Assembly: GCF_022524345.1 (NCBI RefSeq)
Contig: NZ_JAKWJU010000002.1
Span: 1,674,001-1,738,000, forward strand
Direction: 5' to 3'
DNA length: 64,000 nt
DNA from: Streptomyces marispadix
Lineage (GTDB): Bacteria > Actinomycetota > Actinomycetes > Streptomycetales > Streptomycetaceae
Shown here one piece after another: positions 30,794 through 38,202 of this stretch. Below the pieces are notes generated by a model. That model saw only the letters and a program-made list of their open reading frames with translations. It had not been told where the DNA came from and did not search any database. Made by a program: the position numbers and the translations under genes. Each line of letters begins with the position of its first letter. The stretch's first letter is position 1.

Positions 30794-31192
30794 GTGACGG
30801 ACGTACGACACATCCTGGTGCTGCCCGACCGCGACTCGGCCGAGGAGGTCGCCGAGGAGCTGAAACACCGCTACGAGCTGGCGCGACGCGGGGACGGGTC
30901 GGCACAGCGCGGGGACGAATCGGCACGACGCGATGATGAGCCGGTACGACGCGACGAAGGGCCGGTACTAGGCGACGAAGTGCTATACCCGGAGCCGCAG
31001 GACGAAGGCCCTTACCCGGAGCCGCAGTTGGTGCGGGAGGCACTCGCCGGAGAGGACGACGCGGAGGACGCCCAGTGGCTGGTCGTCCTGGAGTACCCCG
31101 CTCACGCCACTCACCTTCGCGGGGCGCCCTGGGACCCGGAGTCGCTGGACGCGCTAGCGGGGGAGTACGACGGCTGGCTGGAACGGGACTGA
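30794..31192 (+). CDS. conserved small acidic protein of unknown function
   Basis: A 132-residue protein. The N terminus (TDVRHILVLPDRDSAEEVAEELKHRYEL) looks like a compact alpha/beta domain. A central charged region follows with internal near-repeats (RGDGSAQRGDESARRDDEP, then YPEPQDEGPYPEPQ). The C terminus (AEDAQWLVVLEYPAHATHL ... LDALAGEYDGWLERD) looks folded again. The two ends together resemble a small ferredoxin-like protein split by a variable linker. GTG 30794 is the best start, 54 bp from the divergent holA start. I do not recognise a named family. Confidence 0.65.
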   Translation: MTDVRHILVLPDRDSAEEVAEELKHRYELARRGDGSAQRGDESARRDDEPVRRDEGPVLGDEVLYPEPQDEGPYPEPQLVREALAGEDDAEDAQWLVVLEYPAHATHLRGAPWDPESLDALAGEYDGWLERD

Positions 31193-31203
31193 GGGCTCCG
31201 GGG

Positions 31204-31229
31204 CCCCTCCCCCCCCCACCCCCTCCCCC
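31204..31229 (-). other. G-quadruplex-capable tract downstream of comEC
   Basis: On the plus strand, C runs of 4, 9, 5 and 5 bases are separated by single T or A bases (31204-31207, 31209-31217, 31219-31223, 31225-31229). The minus strand therefore carries four G tracts with one-base loops, an excellent quadruplex motif. It lies in the 281-bp gap between the small acidic protein and the comEC stop, both of which end here. Confidence 0.55.
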
Positions 31230-31473
31230 TCACCTCGCGGCCCTCGGCCCCGCTCCAGCCCCCCCCGCCCCGGTCGATCGGACCCTTGTGCCCCGCATAG
31301 GCGGCAGGACGTCCCGGAAGCCTCGACAGTCAGCTACTACGGACCGCCCGGTGGCCACCGGCACCCCGACCTGGCCACCGCTCTACGGTCCCCAGGGGCC
31401 CTGGGCCGCACGGAGGTGCACAGGTACGCGCGAGGCCGTCAACGGGGAGCCGGAGCCCCAACTCGCGGACGGC

Positions 31474-34400
31474 TCACGGAGGTTCACCGGACGCAGGCCC
31501 CATGGGAGCCGGGCGTTCGCTCACCACGGTGGGATCGTCCACCGCCGGGCGGCCCCCGGGCCCCGTACGGGGGTGCGTACCACCCGTGACCGCGAGCGCG
31601 CCGTCGCGATCGGTACGGCGGACGACGGCGCCCGACGCGCTGAGCGCGGTAACCGTACGCGGAGCCGGATGTCCATAGGGATTGTCCGCACCGCAACTGA
31701 TCAGGGCGATGCGCGGGCGCAGCCGTTCCAGCAGCCGCGGGTCCTGGTACGCCGAACCGTGGTGGGCGACCTTCAGCACGTCCACCTGGGGCAGTGCCGG
31801 GTAGGCGCTCAACAGCCCGCTCTGAGCGTCCGGTTCGAGGTCCCCGGGCAGCAGCAGCGACAGGCCGCCCGTGTGGAAGAGCAGCGTGACGCTGGCGTCG
31901 TTGGCGCCCTCGGGCCGCCCTCCCGTTCCGATGACTCCCGGGCCCTGGGACCGCGGGGGTCCCTGGGACTGCGGGAGTCCCGTAGATCCGGCATCGCCCG
32001 TAGATCCGGAGTCGCTGGCAGCTCCGCGGGCGCTGCCAGGTCCCGTCTCGCCCGGGGGTCCTGAGACCCCTGGCCAGAGCGCCTGCCAGGACAGCTCCCC
32101 AGTGCGGCGCCGCTCCCCGGCCATGGCCGCGGTGACGGGAACTCCGGCCCGCCGCGCCGTACGACGTACGAACTCCGCCTGTCCGGGCGGCTCTTGGAGC
32201 GTCGTCGTCTGGATCGCCCCGACGTTCCGCCCTTTCAGCACGCCTGGCAGCCCGGCGACGTGGTCCGCGTGGAAGTGCGTCAGCACCAGCAGCGGCACGG
32301 AGTCCACACCGAGGGCACGCAAGCACCGGTCGACTGCCTGCGGGTCAGGGCCCGCGTCGACGACAACGGCCGTGTGTGCCCTGCCCGTTGCGAGCGCGAG
32401 GGCGTCGCCCTGCCCTACGTCGCAGGCCACGAGCCGCCAGTCCGGCGGCGGCCAGCCCGTCAGCGGCCGTACGAGCGGAACCGGCCGGACCACGGCCAGC
32501 AGCAGAAGCACCGCGAACGCCGCGCTCAGCCAGGGCCGTCCCAGCAGTGACGTCAGCCGCGTGGCACCGGCCAGCAGCAGTACGGCGGCCGTGAGGGCGG
32601 CGAGCAGCAGCGCGCCCGTCCAGCCACCGGGCCAGCCGATCTCCGCCCCCGGGAGGCCGGCCCCGGTGCGGGCGAGCCAGGCGATCGCTTCGGCGGGCCA
32701 ACTCGCCAGCCACGCCAGGCACTTGGCGAGCGGCATCGCGAAGGGCGCCACCGTGAGGACCGCGAAGCCCAGCACGGTCGCGGGTGCCACCGCGAACTCG
32801 GCCAGCAGATTGCACGGTACGGCGACGAGGCTGACATGTGATGCCAGCACCACCACTACCGGTGCGCACACCACCTGCGCGGCCATGGCTGCGGCCAGCG
32901 CCTCCGCGAGGCGCCCGTTGACGCCCCGGCGGCGCAGGGCGGCGCTCCAGCGCGGAGCGAGCGTGAGCAGCGCTCCGGTGGCGAGCACCGACAGCAGGAA
33001 GCCGAAGTCAAGTGCGAGCCAAGGGTCGGTGAGCACGAGGAGCAGCACCGCGGCGGCCAGTGCTGGCAGCAGCGAGCGGCGCCGCCCGGTGACCAGGGCG
33101 AGCAGGGCGATCAGTCCGCATGCCGCCGCTCTCATGACGCTCGGCTCCGAGCGGCAGACGACGACGAACGCGAGGGTGAGCAGCGCTCCCAGCACGGCCG
33201 TGCCACGCAGTGGGATGCCCAGTCGCGGGGCGAGTCCTCGGCGCTCTGCGAGATGCGCCGTGCCCGGCGGCCCGATGAGCACCGCCAGGATGATCACGAG
33301 GTTGGCTCCGCTGACAGCCAGCAGATGCGTCATGTCCGTGGCGCGGAAGGCCTCTTCGAGGTCGGGGCGCAGCCGGGAGGTGTCGCCCACGACGAGGCCC
33401 GGCAGCAGGCCGCGTGCGTCCCCGCCCAGTCCGGCGGTCGCCTCCCGCAGTCCTGCGCGTAGGACGCCCGCGCCGCGCTGGAGCGCGGTCGGCTCCCGGA
33501 CCACTGGTGGCCGGCCGTCCGCGCGCAGCCGAACCACGGCGGCGATGTCCTGCCCGTACCCCTTGCGCAGGGGAGCCGTCAGCCGGGCCTCGGCCTTCAG
33601 CCCGGTGGAGGGCAGCAGCCGCTGCCAACTTGCCGACTGCGCCCCCTCCCGCTGCTGTGCGACGACCAGTACCGGCGCCCGCACGGCACGGTCGACGGGC
33701 CCCGCACGTCCGTTGGCGTCCACGGGTCGGGATCGCGAGGTGACGTGGGTGACCTCGGCGCGGAAGAGCAGCGCATCGGGCAGCTGTTGTGAACCGAGAA
33801 CGCGTGGCCGTGACCGTCGTGGGTCCTCGTCGACGGTCAACTCCACGGTCGCCGACGCATGTTGCTCCGCGAGGCGGGGCACGGGTCCGCGTCGCAGATC
33901 GGCCGCGTGCAGCGCCGCGACGGCCGCGCCGGTAGCCGCGCACAACAGTGCGGCAGCGGCCGTGAGGAGCACGGGCGCCTTCGGGCGCGGCAGCGAGCGG
34001 GCGTGGGCCGGGGACGCGGGCGCGAGTGCGGACGGCGATGAGCGCTCAGGCGTCGGCGGCGGGTGTGCGGGTGAACGGCGCCCGGGGCCGTACCGGTTGG
34101 CGAGGTTCGCGTCCTCGCTGCACGAACCAGGGGACCGGGTACGGCGTCCCGCAAGGTCCTGCCCGGGGGCCCGGCCGCCGAGCGTGGAGAGCCCGGCGGG
34201 CGGTCCGGCCATGCTGGGGCGCCTCGCGCCCCGGGCCCGTAGGAGCAGCACGGCAGCAGCCGCCACGGACGCGGCGATCCCCACCAGGGCCGCCCGCCCC
34301 GTCGTGCCCAGCGCCAGCGCAGCACCGGCCCAAGCTGCCAGCGCGAGCGGCACAAGCCGCAGGTCGGGGGCCTCCTCCCTGGCAGCGTGCCCGCGCATGG

Positions 34401-34581
34401 GCGGGCCCGACGCCGCAAGCGCGGCTCCCTCGCGCACAGCCGACGTGCGTCCCCTGGAGCCTTCGGCCCCGTGCCCCGCGGGGCCTTCTTCCTCGGGCCG
34501 TGCAGAGCTTTCTCCGCCGGGCCCGTCGACCCTGATGGCATCGGCGCCCCGCTCCCTGTCAGGGCCCGGCCGCGAGGTCAT
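31474..34581 (-). CDS. comEC: ComEC/Rec2-family DNA-uptake channel protein
   Basis: A 1035-residue membrane protein. The N-terminal 70 residues are charged; then several hydrophobic segments, a soluble OB-like domain, and the ComEC competence domain (about residues 380-690: THLLAVSGANLVIILAVLIG, then MRAAACGLIALLAL). The C-terminal metallo-beta-lactamase domain has LVLTHFHADHVAGLPGVL and VDVLKVAHHGS. ComEC forms the inner-membrane channel for single-stranded DNA in transformable bacteria; streptomycetes are not known to be naturally competent, so its use here is unclear. The start overlaps the comEA stop by four bases (ATGA). Confidence 0.9.
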   Translation of the reverse strand: MTSRPGPDRERGADAIRVDGPGGESSARPEEEGPAGHGAEGSRGRTSAVREGAALAASGPPMRGHAAREEAPDLRLVPLALAAWAGAALALGTTGRAALVGIAASVAAAAVLLLRARGARRPSMAGPPAGLSTLGGRAPGQDLAGRRTRSPGSCSEDANLANRYGPGRRSPAHPPPTPERSSPSALAPASPAHARSLPRPKAPVLLTAAAALLCAATGAAVAALHAADLRRGPVPRLAEQHASATVELTVDEDPRRSRPRVLGSQQLPDALLFRAEVTHVTSRSRPVDANGRAGPVDRAVRAPVLVVAQQREGAQSASWQRLLPSTGLKAEARLTAPLRKGYGQDIAAVVRLRADGRPPVVREPTALQRGAGVLRAGLREATAGLGGDARGLLPGLVVGDTSRLRPDLEEAFRATDMTHLLAVSGANLVIILAVLIGPPGTAHLAERRGLAPRLGIPLRGTAVLGALLTLAFVVVCRSEPSVMRAAACGLIALLALVTGRRRSLLPALAAAVLLLVLTDPWLALDFGFLLSVLATGALLTLAPRWSAALRRRGVNGRLAEALAAAMAAQVVCAPVVVVLASHVSLVAVPCNLLAEFAVAPATVLGFAVLTVAPFAMPLAKCLAWLASWPAEAIAWLARTGAGLPGAEIGWPGGWTGALLLAALTAAVLLLAGATRLTSLLGRPWLSAAFAVLLLLAVVRPVPLVRPLTGWPPPDWRLVACDVGQGDALALATGRAHTAVVVDAGPDPQAVDRCLRALGVDSVPLLVLTHFHADHVAGLPGVLKGRNVGAIQTTTLQEPPGQAEFVRRTARRAGVPVTAAMAGERRRTGELSWQALWPGVSGPPGETGPGSARGAASDSGSTGDAGSTGLPQSQGPPRSQGPGVIGTGGRPEGANDASVTLLFHTGGLSLLLPGDLEPDAQSGLLSAYPALPQVDVLKVAHHGSAYQDPRLLERLRPRIALISCGADNPYGHPAPRTVTALSASGAVVRRTDRDGALAVTGGTHPRTGPGGRPAVDDPTVVSERPAPMGPASGEPP

Positions 34582-35687
34582 GGGCTCACCTTCGGTTCGA
34601 GGTCGGCGAAGCGGCTGTCGCCGATGCCGTCGACCTCCTTGAGCTGACTGACCGAGGTGAAGCCGCCGTGCTCCTCGCGGTACTCCACGATGTGCTGTGC
34701 GAGCACCGGGCCTACCCCTGGCAGCGTCTCCAGCTCTCCCACCGTGGCGGAGCTGAGGCTCACCGGCGCCCCCTGTGCGGCTCCCCCCGGCGCTTCGGCG
34801 GCTGCCGTCCCACTGCCCGAACTCGCGCCTCCGCCGGGGCCGTTGGCTCCTCTCCCGGCACCGCTCCCCGCAGACGGGGCTCCCGGTGTCCGCCTCCCGG
34901 CGACGATCTGCTCACCGTCGACGATGCGACGGGCGCGGTTCAGCCCGCTGACATCCGTGCCGGGGCGGACTCCTCCAGCCGCGCGGAGGGCGTCGGCGAC
35001 CCTCGCCCCGGTCGGCAACTTGTAGATGCCCGGCTTGCGCACCTTGCCCCCGACGTCCACCACCAGCCGCCTGCCCTGGAGCCGACCGGCGCCGCTCCCC
35101 GCACCGGCAGGGCTCCCGGCATCGCCAGGCTCCCCCGCGGCCGCCTCCTCGGGGGCACGCTCCACAGCCGGGGCCTTCACCGCTTCGGGTCGCCCCGTCC
35201 AGAAGTGATGGACGGCGAACCCGACGGCTACGACGAGCACTACGGCGAGCGCCAGCAAGGTCCTGGGCTCGATGCCGCAGCGCAACTGCACCCACAGCGG
35301 CAGCCGTTCCGCCAGTGCGAGCCAGCTCCGCCGTCCCGCCGCCGCAGACATGCGGGGACCCGGATCGGCGCCCTCCGGCGGCCCGCCAACTTCCAGCTCG
35401 GTACGGCCGATTGGCGCCGGTGCCACCGAAGCACCGCCCGCCGAAGCACCGGCCGCCGAAGCACCGCCCACCGAGGCACCGGCTGTCGCGCCCCCGCCCG
35501 TCGAAGCTCCGTACGTCGCCGCGTGCGCCGCGCCGTCCCGGCTCTTGAGGCCGTCCGCCGCCCCCGCCCCGGCCTCATGGAACGCATTCGTCCCCCGCGA
35601 CGCAGCGCGCCGCTCGCGTCCGCGGCGTACGGCAGCTCTCGCACTGGCAACGGCGGCGGCACGCGGAAGGACCGGCGCCCCGGCCAT
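34578..35687 (-). CDS. comEA: ComEA-like helix-hairpin-helix DNA-binding protein
   Basis: A 369-residue protein. A variable Ala/Gly-rich N-terminal half (with GGAS repeats at about residues 55-90) is followed by one membrane helix (ALAVVLVVAVGFAVHHF), a linker, an SLBB domain (LVVDVGGKVRKPGIYKLPTGARVADALRAAGG) and two HhH motifs (VGELETLPGVGPVLAQHIVEYREEHGGF, VDGIGDSRFADLEP). It would hold incoming DNA for ComEC. Start ATG 35687 has GGAGGA ten bases upstream; the frame stays open to 36134 but is not protein-like. Coupled to comEC by ATGA overlap. Confidence 0.87.
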   Translation of the reverse strand: MAGAPVLPRAAAVASARAAVRRGRERRAASRGTNAFHEAGAGAADGLKSRDGAAHAATYGASTGGGATAGASVGGASAAGASAGGASVAPAPIGRTELEVGGPPEGADPGPRMSAAAGRRSWLALAERLPLWVQLRCGIEPRTLLALAVVLVVAVGFAVHHFWTGRPEAVKAPAVERAPEEAAAGEPGDAGSPAGAGSGAGRLQGRRLVVDVGGKVRKPGIYKLPTGARVADALRAAGGVRPGTDVSGLNRARRIVDGEQIVAGRRTPGAPSAGSGAGRGANGPGGGASSGSGTAAAEAPGGAAQGAPVSLSSATVGELETLPGVGPVLAQHIVEYREEHGGFTSVSQLKEVDGIGDSRFADLEPKVSP

Positions 35688-36222
35688 GCCTCGCGTGTCC
35701 TCCGGGCGAGCCGCCTCGTCGGCGCCGAGCAGCAACGTCGCGCGCTCCCCCGGCAGTCGGCCCTCTTCGTATGGGCTCCCCGAACCGGCGCGGGGCACTG
35801 CACGGCGCCCGCGCACCACCCGCGAAGGGTGACCCGGCGGCCCGCCCCGCGCACGTGCAGAACGCGGCCCCACACCTGCACCCGCACGAAGGCCCGTACC
35901 CGCACGCTGCCCGGCACGGAACCCTGGACCACGTCTCAGCCGACGTCCCGACCGCCCTCGCGGATCGTGAAGGAGACGTTGGCCGTGATGACCGTGATGG
36001 CCATGACGGCGACCCCCACCGCCCGTATGCGAAGCGCCACTGCCGCCACCGCCACCACCACGGCCAGGGACGCCCTCGTCGTGATGCCGGTCAGTGCGGC
36101 GCCGGTGGGGAACGGAACGGGATCGAGTGCTCATGCCGACCGACGTTAAAGACGATCAGGCGCTCCATGTGATCTTGCTCGATTCCTGTGGAGGAGCGCT
36201 CAGTTGTGGATATCGCCGCCAC
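35688..36222. other. 535-bp gap with one doubtful hydrophobic frame
   Basis: No firm gene lies between the DegV gene and comEA. On the minus strand a 41-codon frame (36061 to 35936, GTG start, stop TGA) would give a hydrophobic peptide with VVVAVAAVALRIRAVGVAVM and a polar end NVSFTIREGGRDVG. It has no good ribosome site and could be a GC artefact, so it is recorded only as a possibility. Confidence 0.3.
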
Positions 36223-37107
36223 TCATTTCAGCGATACGACGGTCCCCAGCAGCCCCGGCCCCGTGTGTGCGCCGATCACCGCTCCCACCTCGCTGACGTG
36301 CAACTCGCCCAGCCTCGGCACCCGTTCACGCAGGTGCTGCGCGAGCTGGTCGGCGCGCTCCTGCGCCGCGAGATGATGCACGGCGATGTCGACGTCGGCG
36401 TCTCCCGCGCGCTCCACCACGATCTCCTCCAGCCGCGCGATCGCCTTCGACGCCGTCCGTACCTTCTCCAGCATCTCGATGCGCCCGTCGGCCAGTTGCA
36501 GCAGCGGCTTGACGGCGAGGGCCGAGCCGAGGAGCTTCTGCGCGGCACCGATGCGCCCGCCGCGGCGCAGATAGTCGAGGGTGTCGACGTAGAAGTAGGC
36601 GGAGATCCCCTCGGCCCGCTTCTCCGCGGCGGCGACGGCCTCCTCCAGCGAGCCGCCCCCCTCGGCCGTACGGGCCGCCTCCAGGACGCAGAACCCCAGG
36701 GCCATGGCCACCACTCCGCTGTCGACGACCCGTACCGGCACCGGAGCGTCACGCGCGGCGAGGACCGCCGCGTCGTACGTACCGGAGATCTCGCTGGACA
36801 GATGAAGCGAGACCACGCCCTCCGCGCCCGCTTGTGCCGCCGCACGGTAGCGCTCCGCGAAGACCGCGGGGCTGGGCCGGGACGTCGTCACCGCGCGCCG
36901 CTCGCGCAGCGCCTCGGCCAGCGACCTCGCGGAGATCTCCGTGCCCTCCTCCAGCGCCCTGTCGCCGAGCACCACGGTCAGCGGGACCACGTCGATCCGG
37001 TGCTGTGCCAGCGCTGACTGCGGAAGGTAGGCCGTGGAATCGGTGACGATCGCGACCTGGGAGGACGCGCCCGGTGAGGATGCGGCGCGGGAGGTGGTGC
37101 GGGACAT
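36223..37107 (-). CDS. DegV/FakB-family fatty-acid-binding protein
   Basis: A 294-residue protein with the DegV hallmarks VAIVTDSTAYLPQSAL near the N terminus, TSRPSPAVF, LSSEISGTYDAAVLAA, VVDSGVVAMALGF, the DYLRRGGRIGAAQ motif and a C-terminal HTGPGLLGTVV. In Firmicutes such proteins (FakB) present fatty acids to the kinase FakA; actinobacterial members are less studied and no fakA homologue is in this window. The start MSRTTSRAASSPG gives a short basic leader. It is 20 bp downstream of the coiled-coil membrane protein gene, same strand. Confidence 0.9.
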   Translation of the reverse strand: MSRTTSRAASSPGASSQVAIVTDSTAYLPQSALAQHRIDVVPLTVVLGDRALEEGTEISARSLAEALRERRAVTTSRPSPAVFAERYRAAAQAGAEGVVSLHLSSEISGTYDAAVLAARDAPVPVRVVDSGVVAMALGFCVLEAARTAEGGGSLEEAVAAAEKRAEGISAYFYVDTLDYLRRGGRIGAAQKLLGSALAVKPLLQLADGRIEMLEKVRTASKAIARLEEIVVERAGDADVDIAVHHLAAQERADQLAQHLRERVPRLGELHVSEVGAVIGAHTGPGLLGTVVSLK

Positions 37108-37127
37108 GGAGGGAGGCTACCGCCGTC

Positions 37128-37886
37128 TCAGGAGGCGCTTCGCGGACGGCCCTTCTCGAAACCGGGCACACCACGCGGCACTTCGCTCCGGTCCGTCGCC
37201 GATCCGGGCGCCGAGTCGCCCATGGTCCCCATACGGCCGCCGTCCGGGGCCCTGTCCGTCTCGCGGCCCTCGATCTCATGGCCCTCGACCCCATGGCCTG
37301 CGCCCTGGACCGATGCCGCGCCTCCGACCGATCCCGGCCGTTCGCCGTGCCAGTGACGCAGCGCCCCCGACTCGATCTCGATCTGCTCGCGCAGCGGGGC
37401 CAGCCCCTCCGCGTCGAGCCTGCTGGCACGGTCCTGCGCCGCGAAGCGCAGCGAGTCCGCTGACTCCTTGATCGTCGCGACGCGTTCCCGCAGCTCAGGC
37501 AGGAGGGAACGCGCACGGGCCTTGTCCGGCTCGCGGTCCATCAGCAGGCGCATCTCGCCGTCTAGCTGCCGTGCGTGCTCGTGAAGGCGGTTGAGCAGGC
37601 CGAGTGCTTCCTGAAGGGAAGGGTCGCGGGTGACGTCCGACTCCAGGGCGCGGCGTGTGCCGTCGATGGACGAGCGCAGTTCCAGCCGCTGGCGGGCCAG
37701 CTCGCCCACCGGCCCCGGCTGGGCGCTCCTGGCGCGCAGCGCCGTCTCCTCGACGGTGCGCCGTACCTGTGTGCCCGTGCGCTCGACGCCCCGCTGCACC
37801 GCCCGCACCGTACGTACCGCGACGAAGACGCCGAGGACCACGGACAGAACGAAGAACAGCGCCAGTACGCCGATGACGAATTCCAC
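37128..37886 (-). CDS. coiled-coil membrane-anchored protein of unknown function
   Basis: A 252-residue protein. One N-terminal membrane helix (MEFVIGVLALFFVLSVVLGVFVAVR) is followed by about 140 residues of charged, Leu-rich helix with heptad character (VRAVQRGVERTGTQVRRTVEE to LRFAAQDRASRLDAEGLAPLREQIEIES). The last 70 residues are Gly/Asp/Glu-rich and disordered-looking. The layout recalls DivIVA-like or ATP-synthase b-like anchored helices, but I recognise no family. It lies just upstream of the DegV gene, with which it is probably co-transcribed. Confidence 0.7.
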   Translation of the reverse strand: MEFVIGVLALFFVLSVVLGVFVAVRTVRAVQRGVERTGTQVRRTVEETALRARSAQPGPVGELARQRLELRSSIDGTRRALESDVTRDPSLQEALGLLNRLHEHARQLDGEMRLLMDREPDKARARSLLPELRERVATIKESADSLRFAAQDRASRLDAEGLAPLREQIEIESGALRHWHGERPGSVGGAASVQGAGHGVEGHEIEGRETDRAPDGGRMGTMGDSAPGSATDRSEVPRGVPGFEKGRPRSAS

Positions 37887-38108
37887 GAGCGAGCCCCTTC
37901 GTCCGTCCGCCTCAAGCCGTCGTTCTCCAGCCTAAACGGACCTGCGGGACCGTTCGTTCCAGAAGATCCCGGCCTTACCCCGCACTCGCCCCGTAAGGGT
38001 CGCCCGCGGCACGCGGCGAGGGCCGGACGGGACGGGCTCGGACCCGTGCGGCGAGGACGGCACCGATGCCGAACGACGACGGCATGACGGCCGGAGCGAG
38101 GACGGAGT

Positions 38109-38150
38109 GAGGACGGCATGAGGACGGCATGAGGACGGCATGAGGACGGC
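38109..38150. repeat. four tandem copies of an 11-bp unit next to the leuS terminator
   Basis: GAGGACGGCAT occurs at 38109-38119, 38120-38130 and 38131-38141, with a fourth truncated copy at 38142-38150. The array runs directly into the terminator stem. It is in the 316-bp gap 37887-38202, which shows no gene. Confidence 0.8.
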
Positions 38151-38176
38151 CGGGACCGTTCGCCGGTCCCGGCCGT
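38146..38176. terminator. hairpin terminator downstream of leuS
   Basis: A perfect 13-bp stem (ACGGCCGGGACCG 38146-38158 with its complement 38164-38176) closes a TTCGC loop, 27 bp past the leuS stop on the minus strand. Confidence 0.75.
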
Positions 38177-38202
38177 CTGCCGCCGCTGCTTGGTGAAGGC
38201 CC

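Noticed and set aside
31871..34642. 923-codon open frame opposite comEC
   Set aside because: Ser/Pro/Arg/Thr-rich antisense shadow of a genuine ComEC protein; no membrane or enzymatic pattern of its own.
35688..36134. Upstream extension of comEA to 36134
   Set aside because: The extension is Gly/Arg/His-rich without conservation; a good ribosome site supports ATG 35687.
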